In this document: positions 7,860 through 15,419 of the stretch, in pieces
Layout of the letters: each line of letters begins with the position of its first letter
Numbering within the stretch: position 1 is the first letter of the stretch
From: CAZUQA01 sp964622375
Lineage (GTDB): Bacteria > Bacillota_I > Bacilli_A > Erysipelotrichales > Erysipelotrichaceae
DNA: 43,156 bases
Assembly (NCBI GenBank): GCA_964622375.1
Contig: CAZUQA010000052.1
Coordinates: forward strand, 1 to 43,156
Direction of reading: 5' to 3'
The notes under the pieces: generated by a model
The model's database searches: none
What the model was told of the DNA's origin: nothing
The model's input: the letters and a program-made list of their open reading frames with translations, nothing else
Position numbers and translations under genes: made by a program

Positions 7860-8412
7860 TTTTTACCCAGCTAATTTGACCATCCTTTTTAAAACAGCGA
7901 ACCGGAAAACCTTTTTCTTCGATAAGTGAATAATCATTGCCGGCTTTGGCTGGCCAACAGGCCGCTACCTTGAACATGGTATCCCCGCTGTTGATTAAGC
8001 GATGCGCCCAACGTCCGTCAATGTACTGTAAAGACCCGGGCGTCATATGAAAAGCCAAGTAATCTTCTTCACCATCCCAACACAACAAATAACCTTCACC
8101 AGTAACACAGAGATAGTATTCCGGGCAATCGCGATTATTATGAAAATGGCCTCTGGTCATACAACACTCCCCGGCAATATTTAGGGGATACATACAAGTC
8201 ATCCCCCAATTTAAAGCTTCCGCATTCTCTTGGGGTCCTTGATGTAGTTCGCTGATCACAAAATAAGCTGTTTCTTCACTGGCTACTGCTTCAGCGGAAT
8301 TTTTGTAATGCTGGGCGGTTTCTTTTACCGTCTTGTAGTAGGTGCTCAGACTATCACCTTGTAAATCTCCCTTACTAAAATCTATTCTAAGCATTGTTTC
8401 CCTTATCTTCAT
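7852..8412 (-). CDS. Cupin-type glucose-6-phosphate isomerase
   Basis: The 186-aa protein matches the cupin phosphoglucose isomerases first known from archaea, which interconvert glucose-6-phosphate and fructose-6-phosphate with a bound metal. Visible features are GHFHNNRDCPEYY (metal-binding His and Glu) followed by a Gly-rich turn, and GRWAHRLINSGD holding the last His. I chose ATG 8410-8412 because GGAGGATAGTCAG precedes it; an ATG six codons earlier overlaps the SD. It lies in an operon with a DeoR regulator and an MFS transporter rather than with glycolysis genes, so it may serve a specific imported sugar. The true substrate could be another hexose phosphate. Confidence 0.8.
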   Translation of the reverse strand: MKIRETMLRIDFSKGDLQGDSLSTYYKTVKETAQHYKNSAEAVASEETAYFVISELHQGPQENAEALNWGMTCMYPLNIAGECCMTRGHFHNNRDCPEYYLCVTGEGYLLCWDGEEDYLAFHMTPGSLQYIDGRWAHRLINSGDTMFKVAACWPAKAGNDYSLIEEKGFPVRCFKKDGQISWVKND

Positions 8413-8441
8413 CTGACTATCCTCCTTCATTTAATATTATA

Positions 8442-9182
8442 TTATTTATTCACCCTAATGGCTTGGGTGTTATGTGGTATTTTCTTAGTGTCAAGTTCTG
8501 AGTAATCGCTAAGCAAATAATCAAATTCCGCCAGATCAGCAAAACTATAAAAGCCTTTTTCCGTGAACTTTCCGGTATCAGCTAATAAAACCTTCCTATT
8601 TGCCAGTTTTAGAGCTGTCGTCTTGATCAAGGAACCGTTAGTGTCCCGACTATAAACTTTATGATTGTCTAAAGATACTGCCGCACAGCTAAGGAAACAA
8701 CAATCAAAGTGAAAACTCTGTAAGTTAGCTAAACACAACGAGCCATAAGTCGCGGCCCCTTTACTATCATAACTGCCTCCCAACAATATAATTTCACCCT
8801 TAAAACCGGAAATAGTCCCACCGCTCAAATTACTGTTGGTAACTATTGTCACTTGTTGTTGTAAAAAACGCAACAGCGCTAAAGCGGTATGGCTACTGTC
8901 TAAGAAGATACAGTCCCCGGGACTTACCAGATTTGCCGCCGCTTTACTGATGGCTAGGTTTCCCTTCTCATCATCACTGTCGCTAGTTTGTTTCTCAGCT
9001 TCATCCGGCAGTAAAGCTCCGCCATGTTCCCTAACAATTATCCCCTTACCAGCTAACTCATTAAAGTCGCGGCGGATGGTCATTTCGGAAACATTCAACT
9101 CTTTCGCTAATTGTTTAGTAGAAAGAAAAGGATTTAGTTTTAAGCGTGTGAGTATTTCTCTCTGCCTTTGGCTTTGTAACAT
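8442..9182 (-). CDS. DeoR/GlpR-family transcriptional regulator, 246 aa
   Basis: The N-terminal helix-turn-helix reads STKQLAKELNVSEMTIRRDFNEL, followed by the usual GIIVREHGGA wing. The C-terminal half is the DeoR sugar-phosphate sensor fold (TIVTNSNL, GGSYDSKGAATYG, SCAAVS and VLLADTGKFTEKGF). Such proteins repress sugar operons until a phosphorylated sugar binds. The start MLQSQRQREIL was chosen because its ATG lies 1 base after the transporter stop and matches the family N-terminus. The likely operator is the palindrome upstream of the transporter (10421-10436). Confidence 0.88.
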   Translation of the reverse strand: MLQSQRQREILTRLKLNPFLSTKQLAKELNVSEMTIRRDFNELAGKGIIVREHGGALLPDEAEKQTSDSDDEKGNLAISKAAANLVSPGDCIFLDSSHTALALLRFLQQQVTIVTNSNLSGGTISGFKGEIILLGGSYDSKGAATYGSLCLANLQSFHFDCCFLSCAAVSLDNHKVYSRDTNGSLIKTTALKLANRKVLLADTGKFTEKGFYSFADLAEFDYLLSDYSELDTKKIPHNTQAIRVNK

Positions 9183-9183
9183 C

Positions 9184-10374
9184 CTAATTCTCCGCTTTTT
9201 CGTCCTTGCCAAATATCACTAGTAAGGCAACCGGTACAGCACACAAAACCGCCGCCCCATAAAGCACAAAGTTATTAGAGAACAGACCGCCTAACCAACC
9301 GCACAATATTGGGGTAGCTAACGAGCTCACACCACCGTAGATGGCAGCCGAAGTCAATTGTCCGCTGGTTTTTAAGTTTTCCGGCGAAGCTTTGTCGATG
9401 AGTATTTTAGTGCAGATCATGATTAAAGGAAAAGTCAACATTTGCAGGGTAGAAGCCCAAACCAACTGTTGCGGGGTAACGGAGATGGCATATAAAACAA
9501 AACGCAATGACAACATGATAGTCGCAAAAACGACAATTTTGATAGCGCCGAATTTTTTGACAAACCAACCGCCTAAGAAGAATAAAGGTAACTCACACAA
9601 AGCTTGAATGGAGTACTTTAACGTTGTATAGTAATTTACTTCCACACTACTAAGATTTAGGATTTTTCCTAATTCGCTGATTTTTAGTATGGTCGTTAAA
9701 CCATCAGTCCAAGAGACGATGTTAATAAACAGGAAAACCACAGTGAAAACAAGAAAATCACGGCTTGAAATCAGTTTCCCGACATCAGCTAAAACCAATT
9801 TCTCTTTTGTATCAGCTTTCTGGGCATCCGGAACAAAGAGCGAAATAAGCAATATAAGTACTAAAAAAGCCGCAAAGCTATAGCCCAGAGCCGGATAACC
9901 CCATTTGCCATAGAATATTGAAGTCAAGTATGAACCCACTGCCCAACCCAAAGCGCCAAAAGCGCGAATTAAACCATAGTTTTCTAAACAATATTTATCG
10001 CTTTCAATAATCCAGCTGTCCAACACTCCCTGGGTAATCATAAAGAAAGCGGTCAACAAGGTTGTCCAAATTACAACCAAATACCAAGGATTGTTGTTTA
10101 TACTGTACAACAACCAATTGACAAGCGCGAAAATGCTAATCGCAATATTAAAGACTTTTTTATCAGTCTTGAACTTGTCGCATAAAAAACCGACGATAAA
10201 CTGGCCGCTGATAGTAATAACCGCCCCTAAAGCGGTAATTAACATCTGACTCATGACATCAAAGCCCAAGTATTCCAAAAAAGGCAAAATCAAAGTAAAA
10301 GTAAAAGCTTGTCCCGTGTACACAATGAAAACCAAAGTGGCAAATTTAATCACAAGCACATGTTCTTTTTTCAT
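9184..10374 (-). CDS. MFS transporter, probably for a sugar or nucleoside, 396 aa
   Basis: Twelve hydrophobic helices are visible, with the conserved loop motif GFLCDKFKTDKK between helices 2 and 3 and LIRAFGALGWAVGSYL in helix 5. These resemble the LacY-like/nucleoside:H+ symporter branch of the major facilitator superfamily. The start follows AAGGGGAATGA. It is the first gene of the module with the DeoR regulator, cupin isomerase and HAD phosphatase, so the imported compound is probably a hexose-type sugar. The substrate cannot be read from the sequence. Confidence 0.82.
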   Translation of the reverse strand: MKKEHVLVIKFATLVFIVYTGQAFTFTLILPFLEYLGFDVMSQMLITALGAVITISGQFIVGFLCDKFKTDKKVFNIAISIFALVNWLLYSINNNPWYLVVIWTTLLTAFFMITQGVLDSWIIESDKYCLENYGLIRAFGALGWAVGSYLTSIFYGKWGYPALGYSFAAFLVLILLISLFVPDAQKADTKEKLVLADVGKLISSRDFLVFTVVFLFINIVSWTDGLTTILKISELGKILNLSSVEVNYYTTLKYSIQALCELPLFFLGGWFVKKFGAIKIVVFATIMLSLRFVLYAISVTPQQLVWASTLQMLTFPLIMICTKILIDKASPENLKTSGQLTSAAIYGGVSSLATPILCGWLGGLFSNNFVLYGAAVLCAVPVALLVIFGKDEKAEN

Positions 10375-10420
10375 TCATTCCCCTTTTCCAAGCTTCAAAT
10401 CCCCAAATCTTAGCTTAGTT

Positions 10421-10460
10421 ACAATGAAATCATTGTAGCACACGGGCGAACATATTCACA
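10421..10460 (-). promoter_or_regulatory. Promoter and palindromic operator of the sugar module
   Basis: The sequence ACAATGA-AA-TCATTGT (10421-10436) is a perfect 7-bp inverted repeat. It overlaps a -10 box TACAAT on the minus strand (10432-10437). A weak -35 TGTGAA (10455-10460) lies 17 bp upstream. The placement is right for repression by the DeoR protein encoded in the same operon, which is inference. Confidence 0.55.
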
Positions 10461-10540
10461 CATTTTTTTGTCTTTTTTATACTCTTTGTGTTGCTTTTAT
10501 CACATTGTATGTTTTCAATAACTCTATTTACCACAGCTCA

Positions 10541-10565
10541 TAAAAAAGCGCGGTTTTCCCACGCT
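10541..10565 (-). terminator. Terminator of the rapZ-yvcK-whiA-manA operon
   Basis: On the minus strand AGCGTGG-GAAAA-CCGCGCT forms a 7-bp stem with a stable tetraloop-like turn and is followed by a run of six T. It starts 3 bases after the manA stop codon. Confidence 0.8.
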
Positions 10566-10568
10566 GGT

Positions 10569-11513
10569 TTAGTCTAATTTATCACTGAAGCTGACCATCA
10601 GTAAATCAAAATCCCCGCTTAGTTGTAAGTCACCGGAGTTTTGCGCTACAAAGTAGGTCTCTCCCAGCTTCACCGGCCGGCCGTTAAAAATGCCACTGCC
10701 GCGACCGACCACATAGAAGCCAAATTCCCTTTGTTGGTAAGTTCCCTGCTCACGACAACGCAGGCGCCGGAAGATGAATTGCCCCGGGACATTGTGGTAC
10801 TCAATTACCCCAACTCCCTTGTCCCAGTGCTCTTCCGGTTTAATCAAGCCGACTTCATTAGCCGGTGCTTTGATATTGTCGAAAGCCTGCTGCATATGCA
10901 GTTGACGCGGTAAACCGGTTTTCTGGTCAATACGCTTATAGTCATAGACCCGATAAGTGACATCAGAGCTCCGAGATACTTCAAAACAAATGACATCTTT
11001 ACCGACAGCATGCAAAACCCCGGCATCGACAAACAAAAATTTCTCTTCTTCCGCTATCACATAATCCAAGAGCTCATCCCACTGGTCATTGTTAGCCTTC
11101 TCAATGAATTCGGCTTTAGATTGAGCTTTGTGACCAAAGTAGATTTTTCCTCCGGGTACGGTCTCCATGACATACCAAGCTTCCGGTTTACCTAAAGAAT
11201 TCTCATGCTTTAGCGCATACTCATCAGTAGGATGTAATTGAATCGACAAGTCGGCACCGGGATCTAAGATGGTGGCTCTTAACGGAAAACCCGATTCTTT
11301 AATACCGAAGTAAGTCGTTCGATATTTTTCATAAAAGTCATGAATGCTCATCTGTGCTTCTTCCACCCAGTTGGTGCCTAGAGGAATGTCGGCAATCAGC
11401 CAAGCTTCGCCACAAGGGTCGACATCAACCGCAAAACCAAACTTTTCTTTTAGGCGGGTGCCTCCCCAAATTCTTTCCGCAAATAAAGGACGAATTTTAA
11501 ACATTTTAACCAT
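10569..11513 (-). CDS. manA: Class I mannose-6-phosphate isomerase, 314 aa
   Basis: The enzyme interconverts mannose-6-phosphate and fructose-6-phosphate in the cytoplasm. The length and motifs fit the short Gram-positive ManA type: GGTRLKEKFGF near the N-terminus, SIQLHPTD and GKPEAWY (zinc ligands), and FVDAGVLHAVG with the last zinc His, then a C-terminal cupin half. GGAGAGCAAAGCT precedes the start. It follows whiA by 12 bases and precedes a strong terminator, so it is the last gene of the rapZ operon. This ties a sugar-phosphate enzyme to the RapZ/YvcK regulators of sugar flux into the cell wall. Confidence 0.9.
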   Translation of the reverse strand: MVKMFKIRPLFAERIWGGTRLKEKFGFAVDVDPCGEAWLIADIPLGTNWVEEAQMSIHDFYEKYRTTYFGIKESGFPLRATILDPGADLSIQLHPTDEYALKHENSLGKPEAWYVMETVPGGKIYFGHKAQSKAEFIEKANNDQWDELLDYVIAEEEKFLFVDAGVLHAVGKDVICFEVSRSSDVTYRVYDYKRIDQKTGLPRQLHMQQAFDNIKAPANEVGLIKPEEHWDKGVGVIEYHNVPGQFIFRRLRCREQGTYQQREFGFYVVGRGSGIFNGRPVKLGETYFVAQNSGDLQLSGDFDLLMVSFSDKLD

Positions 11514-11525
11514 AGCTTTGCTCTC

Positions 11526-12461
11526 CTATTGTTCTATTTTCTCAGCCAAGTCGCTGATTTTATTGAGTCGATGACGAATACCTGACTTGCTTAAAGGTTG
11601 ATGGTACTGCTCTTGGTAAAGATCACTGAGTTCCAGAAATGATAAATCGGGATTTTCCAGGCGGAGAAATGCCACTTCTTTTAAGCGTTCATCTAAGTCA
11701 GCGGCTCCATACTTCGCCAGAACTTTATTGATATCACTAATCTGTTTACCGGCACTACGTTGTATCCGCACTTCATTGGCGATATCACAATTATCCAAAC
11801 GATGAATACTATTGACATAATCTCTTTGAATGCGGGAGTCTTCAAACTTCATCAGAGCTTCCGCCGCCCCCACCAAACGCAAAAAATCACCAATCTTCTC
11901 ACTTTGCTTGAGATAGAGTACATACTTACTCCGCCTCCTGATGATTCTCGCAGCTATCTCATAACGTTTGAGTAGTTTTAACAGATAATTAGCTAAGCTT
12001 TCTTCATTACAAGATACTTCTAAGTGGTAACTGGTCGAACGTGGGGAATTGATACTACCGCTGGCTAAAAAAGCCCCAGCGAGATAAGCCCGCCGACAAC
12101 AGTCTTTCTTGACTATTGTCGCCTTTGGGTAGTTGTTTAAACCCTGTTCCCCCCATAAAGTCAAATCTTCTAACACCGGTTTTACTGCGGTTTTAACTCT
12201 AATGATATAGCTATGTTTCTTTGCAAATTTGAATTGTCGCAGTTTTAGCAGCTCGGTCTCCACCGTAAAAAGTTGCTTTAATAAAGTTAAAGCTCTTTTG
12301 GCAATTGTCGGATTTTGGGTCCTTATTTCCAAATTAAATTGTTGCTGGCAGATATTGAGGAAACCACACATTTGAATAATTGCTGCCAATTCCGCTTTCT
12401 TGCAACAGACCAGCAACTCATTATTACAGATTTCCATTTTTACATCTTGGGTAAAAGACAT
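11526..12461 (-). CDS. whiA: DNA-binding protein WhiA, 311 aa
   Basis: WhiA combines a LAGLIDADG homing-endonuclease-like N-terminal domain with a C-terminal helix-turn-helix. It influences cell division and chromosome segregation in Gram-positives. Here the first domain covers about residues 1-200 (RAYLAGAFLASGSINSP is the family signature). The HTH is near the end (LSFLELSDLYQEQYHQPLSKSGIRHRLNKI). The start ATG shares one base with the yvcK stop (TGATG), so translation is coupled. The position after rapZ and yvcK is the conserved Bacillota order. Confidence 0.95.
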   Translation of the reverse strand: MSFTQDVKMEICNNELLVCCKKAELAAIIQMCGFLNICQQQFNLEIRTQNPTIAKRALTLLKQLFTVETELLKLRQFKFAKKHSYIIRVKTAVKPVLEDLTLWGEQGLNNYPKATIVKKDCCRRAYLAGAFLASGSINSPRSTSYHLEVSCNEESLANYLLKLLKRYEIAARIIRRRSKYVLYLKQSEKIGDFLRLVGAAEALMKFEDSRIQRDYVNSIHRLDNCDIANEVRIQRSAGKQISDINKVLAKYGAADLDERLKEVAFLRLENPDLSFLELSDLYQEQYHQPLSKSGIRHRLNKISDLAEKIEQ

Positions 12462-13393
12462 CAGACTAAAATCCTTTCTAATACTGCTCTTACCGCCGCC
12501 ACATCATGACGAATTAAGTTGTCTTGGAAGCTCAATAGGGGCGCTTCAATGATTTCATAATCATGTTCTTTCTCTTTGATGGTTACTGCCTCGGCATTTT
12601 CCGCTTGATAGAGTTTTTGGATGTTAGGCGGTATTTGTTGATTGGCGCACACGACAAAATCTACCAGCCTAGCGGTATGTTGGTAAAGGGCAGCGACATG
12701 GTCTTCTAAACTGTAGTTGTTGGTTTCTCCGTCTTCACTCATCGCATTACAGAAATAGACAAAACGCGCTTTACTACCCATGAGTGCTTGTTTAATAGCG
12801 GGAATAACCAAATTGGGTAAAATACTGGTATAGAGTGAACCGATACTGTAGATTATTACATCAGCCTCTTCAATCGCTGCCACAGCTCGCGGATTGACTG
12901 CCACTTCATCTTGATAGAAGACTTCTTTGATTTTCTTTTTAGCTGCCCGGATTTTGTGTTCACCAGCGACCACGGTGCCATCTTCCATCAAAGCGCTCAA
13001 CACCACCTTAAAACCGGTGGAAGGAATAATCTCCCCTTTGACTTTAAGAAAACGCGACATTTGATAGATGGCATCTAGAAAATCAGCACTGTTATCTACC
13101 AAAGCCGTTAAAATTATATTACCCAGATTATGCCCGGAGAACTCCGCTGCGCTTTTATCAAAACGATAAGCCATTAAGTTAGCTAACAGCGACTCATCTT
13201 CCGACAAAGCTACCATGACATTGCGGATATCGCCGACTGCCGGGATATTAAAAATATCCTGAAGCCGACCGGTCGAGCCCCCATCATCAGCCATAGAAAC
13301 GATAGTTTTAAGTTGTACATCGTTGATATTCTTTATAGCTCGCAAAATAACGGATTGTCCGGTTCCGCCGCCGATAACTATCACCTTTTTCAT
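12461..13393 (-). CDS. yvcK: YvcK/GlmR, UDP-sugar-binding gluconeogenesis factor, 310 aa
   Basis: The CofD-like fold starts with VIGGGTGQSVILRAIK and continues with MADDGGSTGRLQ and PAVGDIRNVMVALS, all characteristic of YvcK. In Bacillus the protein binds UDP-GlcNAc and stimulates GlmS, steering carbon to peptidoglycan. Length and order (rapZ-yvcK-whiA) are normal. It starts 4 bases after the rapZ stop, behind AGGTAACAAG. It ends in TGA, which confirms TGA as a stop in this genome. Confidence 0.95.
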   Translation of the reverse strand: MKKVIVIGGGTGQSVILRAIKNINDVQLKTIVSMADDGGSTGRLQDIFNIPAVGDIRNVMVALSEDESLLANLMAYRFDKSAAEFSGHNLGNIILTALVDNSADFLDAIYQMSRFLKVKGEIIPSTGFKVVLSALMEDGTVVAGEHKIRAAKKKIKEVFYQDEVAVNPRAVAAIEEADVIIYSIGSLYTSILPNLVIPAIKQALMGSKARFVYFCNAMSEDGETNNYSLEDHVAALYQHTARLVDFVVCANQQIPPNIQKLYQAENAEAVTIKEKEHDYEIIEAPLLSFQDNLIRHDVAAVRAVLERILV

Positions 13394-13397
13394 CTTG

Positions 13398-14246
13398 TTA
13401 CCTAGTTATATCACGATGGAACTTTAAGACATGATATTTATCACGATAGTATGCTGCCAAATGGTTAACCAAGGTCACTGAGCGATGTTTACCCCCGGTA
13501 CAACCGACGCCCACACTCATATGGCTTTTCTTTTCTCTGTTAAATTCTTTAAAAGAAAAATCTAAATAGGAAGTTATCTCATTTATCAGTTTTTGACAGC
13601 GTTTATCCGCAAAGACATAGTCTTGCACGGCTTTGTCATTGCCACTAAGCGGCCGTAAACTTTCCACCCAATGCGGATTTGCCAAAAAACGCGCATCAAA
13701 CACCACATCAACATCCAGTGGTAAACCATAGCGAAAACCAAAAGAAATAAAACTGACTGAGAAATGTCGGGTAGCATCCTTACTAAAACGGGCTTCTAAA
13801 ATTTCACGCAAGCCTTTTTGTGTTAATTCGGTGGTGTCAATTTTTAGTATATCATCAGGTAGTCCCATTATCTGTTGACGCTCTTTGTTGATGGCTTGTT
13901 GCAAGGTTTCTGCTTCATCGCTGATGATGAAAGGATGACGATTACGGGTGAACTGATAACGCTGTATCAGCTCATCATTGCTCGCCATCAAAAAAACCGT
14001 ATCAATATTGATGCCTTGATTCTTGATTAGTTTATAAGCCTGTGAGAAGTCACTGGCTGAGGTCGACAAAGCTAGGTAATAATAGCGGGTATCATCATTT
14101 TCCTGTATCCACTGTAGTAAACTCTCCAACATACCCAAAGGAAAATTATCGATGCACAAATAACCACTGTCTTCCAGAACACTCATAGCTGAACTTTTAC
14201 CGGCTCCCGATAAGCCGGAAACTAAAACAACTTGTTTGATTTTCAT
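13398..14246 (-). CDS. rapZ: RapZ, P-loop nucleotide-binding adapter protein, 282 aa
   Basis: The N-terminal P-loop GLSGAGKS is at residues 10-17. The C-terminal domain ends with the family signature VGVGCTGGKHRSVTLVNHLA. In E. coli RapZ targets a small RNA controlling GlmS; in Gram-positives it stays linked to YvcK and WhiA and its role is less clear. The start MKIKQVVLVSGLSGAGKS matches the family. No SD precedes it, and a near-consensus promoter ends 6 bases before the ATG, so the mRNA should have no leader. Confidence 0.95.
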   Translation of the reverse strand: MKIKQVVLVSGLSGAGKSSAMSVLEDSGYLCIDNFPLGMLESLLQWIQENDDTRYYYLALSTSASDFSQAYKLIKNQGINIDTVFLMASNDELIQRYQFTRNRHPFIISDEAETLQQAINKERQQIMGLPDDILKIDTTELTQKGLREILEARFSKDATRHFSVSFISFGFRYGLPLDVDVVFDARFLANPHWVESLRPLSGNDKAVQDYVFADKRCQKLINEITSYLDFSFKEFNREKKSHMSVGVGCTGGKHRSVTLVNHLAAYYRDKYHVLKFHRDITR

Positions 14247-14501
14247 AAGCTCATTATAATAGAAAAATGCCCTTACTTCAAATTAGGTCGGCAAAGGATA
14301 AAATGCGGTAAAATGCTATTCTTTGTCTCTTCCTTATTCTAAAACGCCAGTTTTTGCCCATTTGCTAATATGCGGCCTGGCTTTTTCGCGGTCTACTATT
14401 AAAGAGAAATTCAAAAGCCCAAAAAGCAGTTTATCCTTTATCAACCGCCAAAACGCTCTTAACTACTTTTGCCATTATTAACCCAGCTTCCTGTTTTTTT
14501 T
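14247..14501. other. 255-bp gap between rapZ promoter and trxB
   Basis: Apart from the rapZ promoter at 14253-14281, I see no open frame, tRNA-like fold or strong hairpin here. There is no clear rho-independent terminator for the trxB end, so transcription of the ctpA-trxB operon may run on into rapZ. Confidence 0.5.
14253..14281 (-). promoter_or_regulatory. Promoter of rapZ, predicted to give a leaderless mRNA
   Basis: The minus strand reads TTGAAG (14276-14281), a 17-bp spacer, TATAAT (14253-14258), then GAGCTT and the rapZ ATG at 14246. A sigma-A-type promoter begins transcription about 6-8 bases after the -10, which is at or next to the A of the ATG. No SD is possible in the remaining bases. 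Confidence 0.7.
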
Positions 14502-15419
14502 CTATTTCAGATAGTGGATGGCGCTGACGGCGGCAATAGCCCCATCACTAGCTGCCGTCACTACTTGCCGCAACTGCTTTTCGCAGACATCACCGGCGCC
14601 ATAAATACCGGGAATCTTTGTTGCCATGTTGCCATCAACTATTAAGTAACCATCCGGGTTAGTGATACCCAAATTTTGGACAAAAGCTGTTGCCGGATCA
14701 GCACCGATATAAGGGAAAATCCCTTTGACCGCTAGAATCCGCCGTTTCTTTGTAGTGACATCTTCAACTTCCAGACCACTGACGCGGTTATCTTCACTAA
14801 TAACCGCAGCCGGTAAATGTTTGTAGATAATTTCGATTTTGGGATTAGCTAATACTGCCTCTATTACACTGTGGTCAGCTCTAAATTCATCACGACGAAT
14901 CACAATATAGAGTTTACTTACTAAAGCGCTCAAATACAAAGCTTCTTCTAAAGCCGAATTACCACCGCCGACAACTACTACAGCCTCATCCTTAAAAAAA
15001 GCAGCATCACAAACGGCGCAGAAAGAAACCCCGCGACCAATCATCGCTTGCTCGTTAGGGATATTCATCAAACGTTCTTTGGTGCCGCTTGCGATAATCA
15101 CAGTTGAAGCCTGGAAACTATTACCGGCGACACAGACCAACTCATGGTAATCCTGATGCACTTTCAATTCCCTGACTTCACCATAGTCATAAACCACCCC
15201 GAGACTAAGGGCATGGTTGTACATACTCAACGCTAAGTCGACTCCACTGGTTTTAGTAATGCCCGGCCAATTGGCAATCTCCGCTGTTTTAACCAGCTTG
15301 CCACCGGGGGCATCATGTTCTAAAATCAGCGTTTTTAACTCGGCTCTACTGGCATAAATGGCAGCCGTCAGTCCCGCCGGACCGGCACCAACTATTATTA
15401 CATCATATCTATCGTCCAT
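14502..15419 (-). CDS. trxB: Thioredoxin reductase, 305 aa
   Basis: This NADPH-dependent flavoenzyme reduces thioredoxin in the cytoplasm. It shows the FAD-binding GAGPAG near residue 11, the redox pair C134-A-V-C137, the NADPH-binding VVGGGNSALEEAL and the late GIYGAGDV motif. The start follows GGAGCAACATTC and lies inside the end of the Lgt-HAD gene (22-base overlap), so it is the last member of the ctpA operon. The short, non-fused length is normal for low molecular weight TrxB. Confidence 0.95.
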   Translation of the reverse strand: MDDRYDVIIVGAGPAGLTAAIYASRAELKTLILEHDAPGGKLVKTAEIANWPGITKTSGVDLALSMYNHALSLGVVYDYGEVRELKVHQDYHELVCVAGNSFQASTVIIASGTKERLMNIPNEQAMIGRGVSFCAVCDAAFFKDEAVVVVGGGNSALEEALYLSALVSKLYIVIRRDEFRADHSVIEAVLANPKIEIIYKHLPAAVISEDNRVSGLEVEDVTTKKRRILAVKGIFPYIGADPATAFVQNLGITNPDGYLIVDGNMATKIPGIYGAGDVCEKQLRQVVTAASDGAIAAVSAIHYLK

